Shown in pieces: positions 53,981-63,174 of a DNA stretch of 64,000 nt. Under the pieces are notes generated by a model that made no database searches, was not told the DNA's origin, and worked only from the letters and a program-made list of their open reading frames with translations. The position numbers were made by a program, and so were the translations under genes. The stretch's first letter is position 1. Each line of letters opens with the position of its first letter. The stretch comes from Streptomyces griseoloalbus (lineage in GTDB: Bacteria; Actinomycetota; Actinomycetes; Streptomycetales; Streptomycetaceae). Location of the stretch: positions 166,197 to 230,196 of the forward strand of contig BMUD01000001.1 of NCBI GenBank assembly GCA_014650015.1, in the 5' to 3' direction.

Positions 53981-54508
53981 ATGGCCGGTCACGAATTCTT
54001 CGAACCAGCGGACCGCAAGCGGCCGGTCGCCGATCCCACGGCGGCCGAACCCCTGGCGGCGGAGGAGTCGCGCCACGCCTGCGACCCCGCGTTCCGGCAC
54101 GGCGTGGTCGTCGGCTTCGACGGCTCCACCTCCAGTGAGCGTGCCCTCGCGTACGCCATCGGCATGGCGCGGCGCTCCGGCTCGGGTCTGATCATCGTCC
54201 ACGTCGCCAACCGGCTGCCCACCACGGTGTGGGCGGGCTGCGAGCCCCCGGTCTTCGTCGACGTCCCGGACCACCGCACGGAGGTGCTCGGTCTGGAGCT
54301 GGCCTGTGCGGACTATCTCGCCGAGGTGCCGTGGATCCTGGTCGAGCGGGGTGGGGACATCTGCCACGAACTCGAAGAGGTGGGGCGGGAGTACTCGGCG
54401 GACGCGATCGTCGTGGGTTCCACCCACGGTCTCGTGGGACGGATCTTCGGGTCCGTTGCCGGGAGGCTGGCGAAGCGGGCGCAGCGGCCGGTTGTTGTCA
54501 TTCCGTAA
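53981..54508 (+). CDS. Universal stress protein (UspA) family
   Basis: A 175-residue protein. A charged N-terminus of about 45 residues precedes one USP domain (VVVGFDGSTSSERALAYAIGMARRSGSGLIIVHVAN ... ADAIVVGSTHGLVGRIFGSVAGRLAKRAQRPVVVIP). The ATP-binding pattern G-x2-G-x9-G-S/T is recognisable (GSTHGLVGRIFGSVAGRL), so nucleotide binding is likely. The ATG at 53981 has no strong ribosome site; upstream in-frame codons are unlike the family. Confidence 0.85.
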   Translation: MAGHEFFEPADRKRPVADPTAAEPLAAEESRHACDPAFRHGVVVGFDGSTSSERALAYAIGMARRSGSGLIIVHVANRLPTTVWAGCEPPVFVDVPDHRTEVLGLELACADYLAEVPWILVERGGDICHELEEVGREYSADAIVVGSTHGLVGRIFGSVAGRLAKRAQRPVVVIP

Positions 54509-54622
54509 GGCGGTGAACCCCATGTGTCGAGTGGCGACACATGGGGGTCCGTTCTGTGACTCGGCCTCCGCGGGGGGCATGGGGACTTGTCGCGCAGTTC
54601 CCCGCGCCCTGAAGGCAGGGCG

Positions 54623-56440
54623 CTACTCGACCGTTACCGACTTCGCCAGGTTGCGGGGCTTGTCGATGTCCCGGCCCAGGGACAAGGCCGTGTGGTAGGC
54701 GAGGAGTTGGAGGGGGATGCCCATGAGGATCGGGTCCAGTTCGTCCTCGTTCTTGGGGACGATGACGGTGTGGTCGGCCTTTTCCTGCTCCTGGTGGGCG
54801 ACGGCCACGATCCGGCCGCTGCGGGCCTTGATCTCCTCCATGGCCGCGCGGTTCTTCTCCAGCAGGTCGTCGTCCGGGACGATCGCGACCGTGGGCATGG
54901 CCGGTTCGATCAGGGCCAGCGGGCCGTGCTTCAGCTCGGAGGCCGGGTAGGCCTCGGCGTGGATGTAGGAGACCTCCTTGAGCTTCAGGGAGGCCTCGCG
55001 GGCCACCGGGTAGCCCCGGACGCGGCCGATGAAGAGCATCGAGCGGGCCTCGGCGTACTCCAGGGCCAGCTTCTTGATCTCCTCCTCCTGCTCCATGATC
55101 TCGGCGATCTGCTCCGGGAGCCGGCGCAGGCCCTCGATGATCCGCTTGCCGTCGCGCACCGACAGGTCACGGGTGCGGCCCAGGTGCAGGGCGAGCAGGG
55201 CGAAGGCGACCGTGGTGTTGGTGAAGCACTTGGTGGACACCACGCAGACCTCGGGGCCGGCGTGCACGTAGACGCCGCCGTCCGCCTCGCGGGCGATCGC
55301 GGAGCCGACGACGTTGACCACGCCCAGCACCCGGGCGCCCTTGCGCTTCAGCTCCTGCACGGCCGCCAGCACGTCGTACGTCTCACCGGACTGGGAGACC
55401 GCGACGTACAGGGTGTCGGGGTCGACGACCGCGTTGCGGTAGCGGAACTCGGAGGCCGGCTCGGCGTCGGCGGGGATGCGGGCCAGCTCCTCGATCATCT
55501 GCGCGCCGATCATGCCGGCGTGGTACGAGGTGCCGCAGCCGAGGATCTTCACGCGGCGGATCCGGCGCGCCTCGCGGGCGTCCAGGTTCAGGCCGCCCAG
55601 GTGCACGGTGGAGAAGCGGTCGTCGATCCGGCCGCGCAGCACGCGGTCCACGGCCTCGGCCTGCTCGTGGATCTCCTTGTGCATGTAGGTGTCGTGGCCG
55701 CCCATGTCGTAGGAGGCCGCCTCCCACTCCACGGTGGTCGGCTCGGCGGTGGTGCGGGTGCCCTCGGTGGTGTAGGTGCGGAAGTCGTCGGCCTTCAGGG
55801 TGGCCATCTCGCCGTCGTCGAGGGTGACGATCTGCCGGGTGTGGGCGACCAGGGCGGCTATGTCGGAGGCGACGAACATCTCCTTCTCGCCGATGCCGAG
55901 CACGACCGGCGAGCCGTTGCGGGCCACGACGATGCGGTCCGGGAAGTCGGCGTGCAGGACGGCGATGCCGTAGGTGCCCTCGATGAGGCGCACGGTCTCG
56001 CGGACCTTGTCCTCCAGCTTCTCGGCCTGGGAGCGGGCGATGAGGTGGGTGAGGACCTCGGTGTCCGTCTCGGAGAGGAACTCGACGCCGTCCGCCTCCA
56101 GCTTGCGGCGCAGGTCGGAGGCGTTGTCGATGATGCCGTTGTGGACGACGGCGACCTTGCCCTCGGCGTCCAGGTGCGGGTGGGCGTTCACGTCGGAGGG
56201 AGCGCCGTGGGTGGCCCAGCGGGTGTGGGCGATGCCGGTGGTGCCCTTGAAGCGCGCCGGGACCTTGGCCTCCAGGTCGCGCACCCGGCCCTTGGCCTTG
56301 ACCATCTTCAGGCCCGCCGCCTTGGGGGAGGTCACGGCGATGCCCGCCGAGTCGTAGCCGCGGTACTCCAGGCGCTGCAGGCCCTCGAGCAGCAGGGGCG
56401 CGACCTCACGCCTGCCGATGTATCCGACGATTCCGCACAT
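54623..56440 (-). CDS. glmS: Glutamine-fructose-6-phosphate aminotransferase
   Basis: A 605-residue GlmS: N-terminal class II glutamine amidotransferase with Cys1 nucleophile (MCGIVGYIG), NNGIIDNASDL and RWATHGAPSD, then two SIS isomerase domains (about 285-425 and 455-600; GCGTSYHAGMIGAQMIEELA, SQSGETYDVLAAV, ending LAKSVTVE). It makes glucosamine-6-phosphate from fructose-6-phosphate and glutamine, the entry to wall and chitin-like glycan precursors. The ATG is at 56440. Context with hexosaminidase and DasR-type sites suits amino sugar metabolism. Confidence 0.96.
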   Translation of the reverse strand: MCGIVGYIGRREVAPLLLEGLQRLEYRGYDSAGIAVTSPKAAGLKMVKAKGRVRDLEAKVPARFKGTTGIAHTRWATHGAPSDVNAHPHLDAEGKVAVVHNGIIDNASDLRRKLEADGVEFLSETDTEVLTHLIARSQAEKLEDKVRETVRLIEGTYGIAVLHADFPDRIVVARNGSPVVLGIGEKEMFVASDIAALVAHTRQIVTLDDGEMATLKADDFRTYTTEGTRTTAEPTTVEWEAASYDMGGHDTYMHKEIHEQAEAVDRVLRGRIDDRFSTVHLGGLNLDAREARRIRRVKILGCGTSYHAGMIGAQMIEELARIPADAEPASEFRYRNAVVDPDTLYVAVSQSGETYDVLAAVQELKRKGARVLGVVNVVGSAIAREADGGVYVHAGPEVCVVSTKCFTNTTVAFALLALHLGRTRDLSVRDGKRIIEGLRRLPEQIAEIMEQEEEIKKLALEYAEARSMLFIGRVRGYPVAREASLKLKEVSYIHAEAYPASELKHGPLALIEPAMPTVAIVPDDDLLEKNRAAMEEIKARSGRIVAVAHQEQEKADHTVIVPKNEDELDPILMGIPLQLLAYHTALSLGRDIDKPRNLAKSVTVE

Positions 56441-56480
56441 GTGGGTGTGTTCCTAGCTGTAGACGGTGGGCCGTAGGGGA

Positions 56481-56738
56481 TCAGCCGTAGACGATGCGGC
56501 GCAGCTGCCGGAGCGAGAGCTCGGGCGGGGCCACCGCGCGGTACCTGAGGTCCGCCTCGATCCGTTCGAAGATCGTCGCGTTCACCAGGCCCTGGGCCTG
56601 GAGCTCGCGGTGGCGGCGACGGACGTACTCCTCGGTCGTCTCGTCGAAGTAGGCGAGCACGTCCTGGATCACGCGCAGCGCCTCGCCCCGGCTGAGGGGC
56701 GTGGACCGCGTCAGATGATCAACAAGTTCGTCGTGCAC
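56481..56738 (-). CDS. Conserved hypothetical 85-residue protein
   Basis: A small helical protein (VIQDVLAYFDETTEEYVRRRHRELQAQGLVNATIFERIEADL) ending in APPELSLRQLRRIVYG, with no recognised family. ATG at 56738, 40 bp upstream of glmS on the same strand; probably cotranscribed. The helical middle and size are like short DNA- or RNA-binding proteins, but that is only an impression. Confidence 0.8.
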   Translation of the reverse strand: MHDELVDHLTRSTPLSRGEALRVIQDVLAYFDETTEEYVRRRHRELQAQGLVNATIFERIEADLRYRAVAPPELSLRQLRRIVYG

Positions 56739-56823
56739 CCGATGATCCTGGGGTACCGGCGGCGGTTTCGCAAGAAACGTGCCCGATTTCGGGCAGGGGC
56801 GACGGGTGGGGGCTGTATGAGGT

Positions 56824-57720
56824 CTACATGCGCTTCAGGATCGCCTGTTTGGCCAGGGTGAACTCCTCGTCGGTCAGCACCCCGGTCCGGTGCAGCTCGC
56901 CCAGCTCCCGCAGCCGGCGCAGCAGGGCGTCGTGGCTGTCCTCGGCGGGCGCGGGAGCGGCGGTCGGGGCAGGGGGGCGTACGGCCTCGGCGGGCACCTC
57001 GGGACGGTGGTCGACGGCTGCCGCGGGGTGCGGCAGCCGGGCCTGGACGGCGGCGGCGACGAGCGCCATCAGCGGGTCCTTCTTGAACCCCCACAGCTCC
57101 ACCGAGTGGGGGTCGTACTTGGCCGGTGCCTTGGTGGGGGCGTTGCGCACGGTGAAACGGAGGTGGCCGTTGTCCAGGCCGGCCGCCGGCTGCCACTCCA
57201 CCGCGATCAGGTCCGTCACCGCCAGGGTGCGGGTGCCGGCGGCGGCCTTGGCGTCCTCGGTCTTCCAGTTCCACTCCAGCCGGACGCGCTCACCGTCGAA
57301 GCTCGCCGTGCCGTCCCCGGCGGAGACGGACAGCGGCACGGACGGGCCGGGCAGCAGATACTCGGTGACCGGGTCGGCGGGGATCCGGTCCAGCAGCAGG
57401 GCGGTGCGGACCTCCTCCGTGAAGTACTCCGCGACGCCGTAGCGGTCGGACTCGACGATCAGCTGGTAGGGGTCGTGCGGCTCGGTGAGCCGGCCGCCCG
57501 TCGCGTGCAGCAGCGGGTCGGCGCCGTGGCGCAGCCGCAGCTTGAGCCGCCCCGTCTTCTTGCCCTGCTCGAAGGAGATTCCCGCCAACGCCGTCAGGGG
57601 GAGCACCAGTTCACCCAGGGTCCTGCGGAGCAGGCCGACATTCTTGTCCCGTCCGGGCGTCAGTCGCAGGGCGTCCCCGTCGAAGGCCCATGTGCCGTCC
57701 TTCTGGATGATTTCCGCCAT
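56824..57720 (-). CDS. DUF4429 protein with C-terminal SHOCT domain
   Basis: 298 residues: two DUF4429-type modules (IIQKDGTWAFDGDALRLTPGR..., and GTASFDGERVRLEWNWKTED...), a Pro/Ala linker (about 235-262), and a SHOCT-like C-terminus (DALLRRLRELGELHRTGVLTDEEFTLAKQAILKRM). These domains bind nucleic acids or act as oligomerisation modules in stress proteins; function here is unknown. The ATG is at 57720, divergent from the hexosaminidase across a 97-bp gap with a DasR-type site. Confidence 0.85.
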   Translation of the reverse strand: MAEIIQKDGTWAFDGDALRLTPGRDKNVGLLRRTLGELVLPLTALAGISFEQGKKTGRLKLRLRHGADPLLHATGGRLTEPHDPYQLIVESDRYGVAEYFTEEVRTALLLDRIPADPVTEYLLPGPSVPLSVSAGDGTASFDGERVRLEWNWKTEDAKAAAGTRTLAVTDLIAVEWQPAAGLDNGHLRFTVRNAPTKAPAKYDPHSVELWGFKKDPLMALVAAAVQARLPHPAAAVDHRPEVPAEAVRPPAPTAAPAPAEDSHDALLRRLRELGELHRTGVLTDEEFTLAKQAILKRM

Positions 57721-57751
57721 GGGGGGATTGTTTCACCGGATCTGCGGGAGA

Positions 57752-57767
57752 GTGGTCTATACCCCAT
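57752..57767. promoter_or_regulatory. DasR-type operator (dre) upstream of GH20
   Basis: GTGGTCTATACCCCAT contains TGGTCTATACC, matching DasR-responsive elements (TGGTCTAGACC with G to T at one position). It lies 51 bp upstream of the hexosaminidase GTG. The S. coelicolor homologue is a known DasR target. Confidence 0.8.
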
Positions 57768-57817
57768 CCGGATTCCCTTGTGGAGCAACGGAGTTGAGTG
57801 TCGAGAAGGGAGCGCGT

Positions 57818-59425
57818 GTGAGACGGCGACGACGGCACCACGGAACGACTCCCCGCACCGCCCGGCTGTTCGGGTCCCTGCTGCTGGTCATGGCGGCCGG
57901 GGCCTTCACCCTGGGGGCGAGCCCCGCCCCCGGCACGGCCGCCGCCCCCGTCCCGCTGGACCGGGTGATCCCGGCCCCCGCGTCGGTGGTCCCGGGCGGA
58001 TCCCCGTACCGCATCACCGAGGACACCCGTATCCGGGTCGACGGCTCCCGCGAGGCCCGCCGGGCCGGCGAGTACCTCGCGGACGTGCTGCGGCCCTCCA
58101 CCGGCTACCCTCTGCCGGTCACCGAGCACGGCCGCTCAGGCATCCGGCTCCGGCTCGCCGGGGGCCCGTACGGCGCGGAGGGCTACCGCCTCGACAGCGG
58201 CCGCTCGGGCGTCACCCTCACCGCCGCCGCCCCCGCCGGGCTCTTCCACGGCGTGCAGACCCTGCGTCAGCTGCTCCCCGCGGCCGTCGAGAAGGACTCC
58301 GTGCAGCCCGGGCCGTGGCCGGTGGCGGGCGGCACCATCGAGGACACCCCGCGCTACGGCTGGCGCGGCGCCATGCTCGACGTCTCCCGGCACTTCTTCT
58401 CCGTCGACGAGGTCAAGCGGTACATCGACCAGCTCGCCCTGTACAAGCTCAACACCCTGCATCTGCACCTCAGCGACGACCAGGGCTGGCGCATCGCCAT
58501 CGACTCCTGGCCGCGCCTGGCCACGTACGGCGGCTCCAGCGAGGTCGGCGGCGGCCCCGGCGGCCACTACACCAAGGCCGACTACCGTGAGATCGTCCGT
58601 TACGCCGCCTCCCGCCATCTGGAGGTCGTCCCCGAGATCGACATGCCGGGCCACACCAACGCGGCCCTCGCCTCCTACGCCGACCTGAACTGCGACGGCG
58701 TGGCACCCCCGCTCTACACCGGCACCGCGGTCGGCTTCAGCTCGCTGTGCGTCGGCAAGGAGATCACGTACGACTTCGTGGACGACGTGGTGCGCGAGAT
58801 CGCCGCGCTCACGCCCGGCCGCTACCTCCACATCGGCGGCGACGAGGCGCACTCCACCCCGCACGACGACTTCGTGAGGTTCATGGAGCGGGTGCAGCCG
58901 GTCGTCGCGAAGTACGGCAAGACCGTGATCGGCTGGCACCAGCTGGCCGGCGCGAACCCGGCCAAGGGCGCCCTCGCCCAGTACTGGGGCCTGGACCGCA
59001 CCGGCGGCGCGGAGAAGGAACTGGTCGCCGAGGCCGCGCGCAACGGCACCGGGCTGGTCCTCTCCCCGGCGGACCGGGCGTACCTCGACATGAAGTACGA
59101 CAAGGACACGCCGCTCGGGCTGTCCTGGGCGGGCTATGTCGAGGTGCGGCGGTCCTACGACTGGGACCCGGGGGCGTATCTGCCGGGCGTGCCGGCGTCC
59201 GCGGTGAGGGGTGTCGAGGCGCCGCTGTGGACGGAGACGCTGTCGGACTCCGGTCAGCTGGAGTACATGGCCTTCCCGAGGCTGCCGGGGATCGCCGAGC
59301 TGGGCTGGTCGCCGGCGGCCACGCACGACTGGGAGGACTACCGGGTGCGGCTGGCCGCGCAGGGGCCGCGTTGGGACGCGCTGGGGATGGACTACCACCG
59401 GTCGCCGCAGGTGCCGTGGTCGTGA
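57818..59425 (+). CDS. GH20 beta-N-acetylhexosaminidase, secreted
   Basis: A 535-residue exported enzyme: Arg-rich N-terminus and signal peptide (LFGSLLLVMAAGAFTLGASPAPGTAA), a GH20b domain (about 40-170) and the GH20 barrel (GAMLDVSRHFFSVDEVKRYIDQLALYKLNTLHLHLSDDQGWR ... EIDMPGHTNAALASY ... GRYLHIGGDEAHSTPHDDF). The Asp-Glu catalytic pair is GGDEAH. It releases GlcNAc from chitobiose and wall fragments. The GTG at 57818 has GAAGGGA 6 nt upstream. Likely induced through the dre site at 57752. Confidence 0.93.
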   Translation: MRRRRRHHGTTPRTARLFGSLLLVMAAGAFTLGASPAPGTAAAPVPLDRVIPAPASVVPGGSPYRITEDTRIRVDGSREARRAGEYLADVLRPSTGYPLPVTEHGRSGIRLRLAGGPYGAEGYRLDSGRSGVTLTAAAPAGLFHGVQTLRQLLPAAVEKDSVQPGPWPVAGGTIEDTPRYGWRGAMLDVSRHFFSVDEVKRYIDQLALYKLNTLHLHLSDDQGWRIAIDSWPRLATYGGSSEVGGGPGGHYTKADYREIVRYAASRHLEVVPEIDMPGHTNAALASYADLNCDGVAPPLYTGTAVGFSSLCVGKEITYDFVDDVVREIAALTPGRYLHIGGDEAHSTPHDDFVRFMERVQPVVAKYGKTVIGWHQLAGANPAKGALAQYWGLDRTGGAEKELVAEAARNGTGLVLSPADRAYLDMKYDKDTPLGLSWAGYVEVRRSYDWDPGAYLPGVPASAVRGVEAPLWTETLSDSGQLEYMAFPRLPGIAELGWSPAATHDWEDYRVRLAAQGPRWDALGMDYHRSPQVPWS

Positions 59426-59512
59426 TGCGGCTGCCGCGCCGTGGGGGCCCGTCGCGCGATTGGGCCCGAGCCGCTCAGTCCCCGGGGCGCTCGCCCCTGG
59501 GGGACACGCGCT

Positions 59513-59551
59513 GACGGGCGTCCCGGAGGACCGTACTCCGGGACGCCCGTC
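59513..59551. terminator. Bidirectional terminator between GH20 and desD
   Basis: A perfect 16-bp stem (GACGGGCGTCCCGGAG and complement) with a 7-nt loop, between the convergent GH20 and desD genes. Strong hairpin without a T tract. Confidence 0.75.
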
Positions 59552-59561
59552 CGTTCGTGGG

Positions 59562-61334
59562 TCAGAGCCCCGCGAGGGGGTTCTTCAGGGTGCCGACCAG
59601 CTGGAGCGCGCCGGTCGGGTCCGTGAGGTCGACCATCTGCCGGTTGTCGCGCAGCTGGAGGCGGTTCAGGCAGGACAGCGCGAACTCGGGCGCGAACATG
59701 TCGTACCGGTCGAACTTGTCGGCCAGTTCCGGCACCGACGCCTGGTACTCGCGGGTGATCTCCGCGACCGTACGCCAGAAGCCGTCCTCGTCCAGGACGC
59801 CCTCCTCGGCGAGGTTCGCGGCGAGGAAGCGGAAGAAGCAGTCGAACACGTCCGTGAAGATCGACAGCAGCTTCTTGTCCTCCGGGACCTCCACGCGGAT
59901 GCGGGAGACCTCCGGCGGCAGCACCGCGTCCGGGTCCATCACCGCGATCTCCTCGGCGATGTCCTTGTAGACCGCCCGCCGCACCACCCCGTCCTCCAGG
60001 ACCAGGATCACGTTCTCGCCGTGCGGCATGTACACCAGGTCGTAGGCGTAGAAACTGTGCAGCAGCGGGACGTAGTACGCCCGCAGGTAGTGCCGCAGCC
60101 ACTCGGCCGGGGCGAGCCCCGACCGCTCGATCAGCGCGCCCGCGAAGGACTTTCCCTCGTGGTCGACGTGGACGAGGGAGGCCATGGTGGCCAGGGACTC
60201 GCCGTCCTCCAGGGACGGCACGGGGCTCTCCCGCCACAACGCGGCGAGCATCTTGCGGTACGGCGAGTAGCGGTCCGTGGCCCGCTCGTACTCCAGGTGC
60301 CGGTAGCCGACCGCCGCCCGCTCCCGGATGATCGACAGCCCCGTCGACCGCAGCACCGGGTCGCCGGCGATGAGCCGGTCCAGCCAGTCGTTGATCGCCG
60401 GGGTCGCCTCCATGTAGGCGGCGGACAGGCCGCGCATGAAACCCATGTTGAGGACGGACAGGGCCGTCTTCACATAGTGCTTCTCCGGATGCGACCGGTT
60501 GAAGAAGGTGCGGATGGACTGCTGCGCCAGATACTCGTCGTCGCCCTCGCCCAGGCAGACCAGGTGCCGGCGGGCGATTTCGGCGGCGAAGGTGACGGAG
60601 AGCTTGTTCCACCACTGCCAGGGGTGGACGGGGATGAGGAGGTAGTCGGCGGGGTCGAGGCCCTGCTCGGAAAGTGTGTCGCGGAACCGGTTCAGCGTCA
60701 CACTTCCCAGCTCGTCCCTCAGGAAGGACTCGTACTCGATCCCCGCCCCCGCCGTGAACGCGGCCCGTGAGCGGTGCGCGGCCAGCCACACCAGCTTCAC
60801 GGGGTTCGCCGTCTCCGGCGCGTACGACAGGTACTCGTGGACGCCGAAGCCGAGCCGCCCGTTGTTGGCGACGAAGCAGGGGTGGCCCTCGGTCATGCCG
60901 GCCTCGATGGCCTGGAAGTCGCCACGCGCCAGCTCGGCGACCGTGATCTGCGGCTTGGTGAGCTTGTAGCAGGTGCCGGAGAGGGTGGAGGAGATCTCCT
61001 CCAGGTACACCGGCAGGATCTCGTCGCTCAGGCCCAGCGACTTCTGCAGCTCGATGAGGAAGTCCATCGCGGCGAGGGGAAGTTCGGTCTCGTCGCGGTG
61101 GCGGGTGATCGAGTCGGCGTCGACCTGCCAGTGGTCGAGGGCGCGGATCGTGGCCGTGAAGGAGTACCGCGTCAGGCCGTCGTCGCTGCGGACGACGTAC
61201 CCGCCGCCGCCGGTGGCCTCCGGCGTGAGGAGCCGCTCGTGGGCGAACTCGGCGAGTGCCTTGCGGATCAGCAGGCGGTTGGCCCGCGCCCAGCGGTGGG
61301 GGGACAGATGCGCTACGGCGTCGGACGGGGTCAT
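59562..61334 (-). CDS. desD: DesD, desferrioxamine NIS synthetase
   Basis: A 590-residue IucA/IucC-type NRPS-independent siderophore synthetase. Conserved stretches include HPCFVANNGRLGFGVHEYLSYAPE, LIPVHPWQWWNKLSVTF, PEKHYVKTALSVLNMGFMRGLSAAYM, PEWLRHYLRAYYVPLLHSFYAYDLVYMPHGENVILVLEDG and DKKLLSIFTDVFDCFFRFLAANL. It oligomerises and cyclises hydroxamate cadaverine units to desferrioxamine E or B, using ATP. The ATG overlaps the desC stop by 4 nt. Last gene of the des operon. Confidence 0.96.
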   Translation of the reverse strand: MTPSDAVAHLSPHRWARANRLLIRKALAEFAHERLLTPEATGGGGYVVRSDDGLTRYSFTATIRALDHWQVDADSITRHRDETELPLAAMDFLIELQKSLGLSDEILPVYLEEISSTLSGTCYKLTKPQITVAELARGDFQAIEAGMTEGHPCFVANNGRLGFGVHEYLSYAPETANPVKLVWLAAHRSRAAFTAGAGIEYESFLRDELGSVTLNRFRDTLSEQGLDPADYLLIPVHPWQWWNKLSVTFAAEIARRHLVCLGEGDDEYLAQQSIRTFFNRSHPEKHYVKTALSVLNMGFMRGLSAAYMEATPAINDWLDRLIAGDPVLRSTGLSIIRERAAVGYRHLEYERATDRYSPYRKMLAALWRESPVPSLEDGESLATMASLVHVDHEGKSFAGALIERSGLAPAEWLRHYLRAYYVPLLHSFYAYDLVYMPHGENVILVLEDGVVRRAVYKDIAEEIAVMDPDAVLPPEVSRIRVEVPEDKKLLSIFTDVFDCFFRFLAANLAEEGVLDEDGFWRTVAEITREYQASVPELADKFDRYDMFAPEFALSCLNRLQLRDNRQMVDLTDPTGALQLVGTLKNPLAGL

Positions 61335-61885
61335 ACGGCTACTCCTCGGGCGGCCGGGCTGTGCCTGTCGAAGAAGCGATCACGCGTACAGAAACTCAGC
61401 AGCGCGCGCTTCTCCGGCTTGTCGATCTCCTGGGCGGCCACGAAGCCGACGGCCTCGTTGAGCGCGTGCACGGCCTTGTTGCGCACGTCCGGCTCGACCA
61501 CGACCCGCCGGGTGCGCGGGTCGGCGAACAGCTCCTCCATCACGGCGGTGATGACGGCCCGGGTGAAGCCGTGGATCGGCCGGTCGGTGGGCGCGACCAG
61601 GAAGTGCATGCCGACGTCGCCGGGCTCGGGCTCGTACAGGCCGACGAGCTCGACGTACCGGGGGTCGTACGTCTCCATCAGGAACGCCGGCTCGCCGTCG
61701 TGCAGGCCCAGATACGCGTGGTGGTGCTCGTGGGCGGCGATCCGCGTGTACTCGCGCTCGACGTCCTGGAGTTCCGCGTCCTGCATCATCCAGAACGCCG
61801 CCTTGGGATCGGTGACCCAGCGGTGCAGCAGCCCGGCGTCCTTCAGCGGGTCGAGGGGACGGACGGTGAACGTACCGATGCTCAT
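61331..61885 (-). CDS. desC: DesC, N-acyltransferase of desferrioxamine pathway
   Basis: A 184-residue GNAT-type acyltransferase that acylates N-hydroxycadaverine with succinyl- or acetyl-CoA. Visible features: [29 protein letters not shown] (start), [23 protein letters not shown] (CoA-binding loop region) and [19 protein letters not shown]. It is closely related to IucB/Alb acyltransferases. ATGA overlaps with desB and desD on both sides show translational coupling. Confidence 0.93.
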   Translation of the reverse strand: MSIGTFTVRPLDPLKDAGLLHRWVTDPKAAFWMMQDAELQDVEREYTRIAAHEHHHAYLGLHDGEPAFLMETYDPRYVELVGLYEPEPGDVGMHFLVAPTDRPIHGFTRAVITAVMEELFADPRTRRVVVEPDVRNKAVHALNEAVGFVAAQEIDKPEKRALLSFCTRDRFFDRHSPAARGVAV

Positions 61886-63174
61886 ACGGCGAACTCCTGG
61901 AACGCGATGGACTTCTCGACCGGGTAGTACTCGTTGCCGAGCATCTCGCGGATGATGGACGCGTTGCGGTACGGGCCCATGCCCAGGTCGGGGCTGGTGA
62001 TGCTGTGCGTGTGGACGCCCGCGTTCTGCAGGAAGATGCCGCGGCCGGTGACGTCGATGGCGTAGTTGCGGGCGACGTCGAAGCGGCCGTGGCCGTCGAG
62101 GCGGATCCGGTCGCGGACCGGGTCGAGGAAGGCCGGCGGCTCGTAGTGGTAGCCGGTGGCCAGCACCAGGCCCTCGGTGCGGATCTCGAAGTCCTTGCCC
62201 TGCTCGTCCTGGCGGAAACCGAGCGTGTACCCGCCGTCCTCGTACCGCGCGGTGGTGAGGGAGGAGTTGGTGAGCAGCCGGGTGGGGACCGGCCGGTCGC
62301 CGCTCACGACGTTCTTCTGGTACAGCAGGTCGAAGATCGCGTCGATCAGCTCCGAGTTGATGCCCTTGAACAGGCCCTTCTGCTGCTTCTCCAGCCGGTA
62401 GCGGGTCTCCTCGGGCAGCGCGCGGAAGTAGTCGATGTAGTCCGGGGACGTCATCTCCAGGGTCAGCTTGGTGTACTCCAGCGGGAAGAACCGCGGGGAG
62501 CGGGTGACCCAGTTGAGCTGGTAGCCGTGGACGTCGATCTCGGAGAGCAGTTCGTAGTAGATCTCGGCGGCGCTCTGCCCGCTGCCGACGATCGTGACCG
62601 ACTTCTTCTCCAGCAGCTCCGCCTTGCGGTGCATGTAGCGCGCGTTGTGGAAGAGGCCGCCGTCCAGGCCGCGGCACGGCTCCGGGACGAAGGGGACGGT
62701 GCCGGTGCCGAGGACCAGGTGCCGGGCCCGGTACGTCTCACCGGCGGCCGTCGCCACGACGTACAGCCCGGCTCCCTCGTCGTACGTCACCTCGGTGACC
62801 GTCGTGCCGAAGCGAATGCTGCTCAGCTGCTCGGCGGCCCAGCGGCAGTAGTCGTCGTACTCGACGCGCAGCGGGTAGAAGTTCTCCCGGATGTAGAACG
62901 AGTACAGCCGGCCCTTCTTCTTCAGGTAGTTGAGGAAGGAGTACGGGGACGTCGGGTCGGCGAGGGTGACCAGGTCCGACATGAACGGCGTCTGGAGGTG
63001 GGCGCCGTCGAGGAACATTCCGGCGTGCCACTCGAAGTGCGGCTTGGACTCCAGGAAGACGCCGTTCAGTTCGTCGATGGGCTCGGTGAGGCAGGCGAGG
63101 CCGAGGTTGAAGGGGCCGAGCCCGATGCCCACGAAGTCGTAGGTCGTTCTCGTGGTGTCAGGAAGCGCGGTCAA
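61882..63174 (-). CDS. desB: DesB, cadaverine N-monooxygenase
   Basis: A 430-residue flavin-dependent N-hydroxylating monooxygenase (IucD/lysine N6-monooxygenase family). FAD site [15 protein letters not shown] (GxGxxN), NADPH site [19 protein letters not shown], and the LATGYHYE motif near the C-terminus are all present. It hydroxylates the cadaverine made by DesA. A TTG start (63174) with GGAGAG upstream overlaps the desA end by 17 nt. Confidence 0.95.
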   Translation of the reverse strand: MTALPDTTRTTYDFVGIGLGPFNLGLACLTEPIDELNGVFLESKPHFEWHAGMFLDGAHLQTPFMSDLVTLADPTSPYSFLNYLKKKGRLYSFYIRENFYPLRVEYDDYCRWAAEQLSSIRFGTTVTEVTYDEGAGLYVVATAAGETYRARHLVLGTGTVPFVPEPCRGLDGGLFHNARYMHRKAELLEKKSVTIVGSGQSAAEIYYELLSEIDVHGYQLNWVTRSPRFFPLEYTKLTLEMTSPDYIDYFRALPEETRYRLEKQQKGLFKGINSELIDAIFDLLYQKNVVSGDRPVPTRLLTNSSLTTARYEDGGYTLGFRQDEQGKDFEIRTEGLVLATGYHYEPPAFLDPVRDRIRLDGHGRFDVARNYAIDVTGRGIFLQNAGVHTHSITSPDLGMGPYRNASIIREMLGNEYYPVEKSIAFQEFAV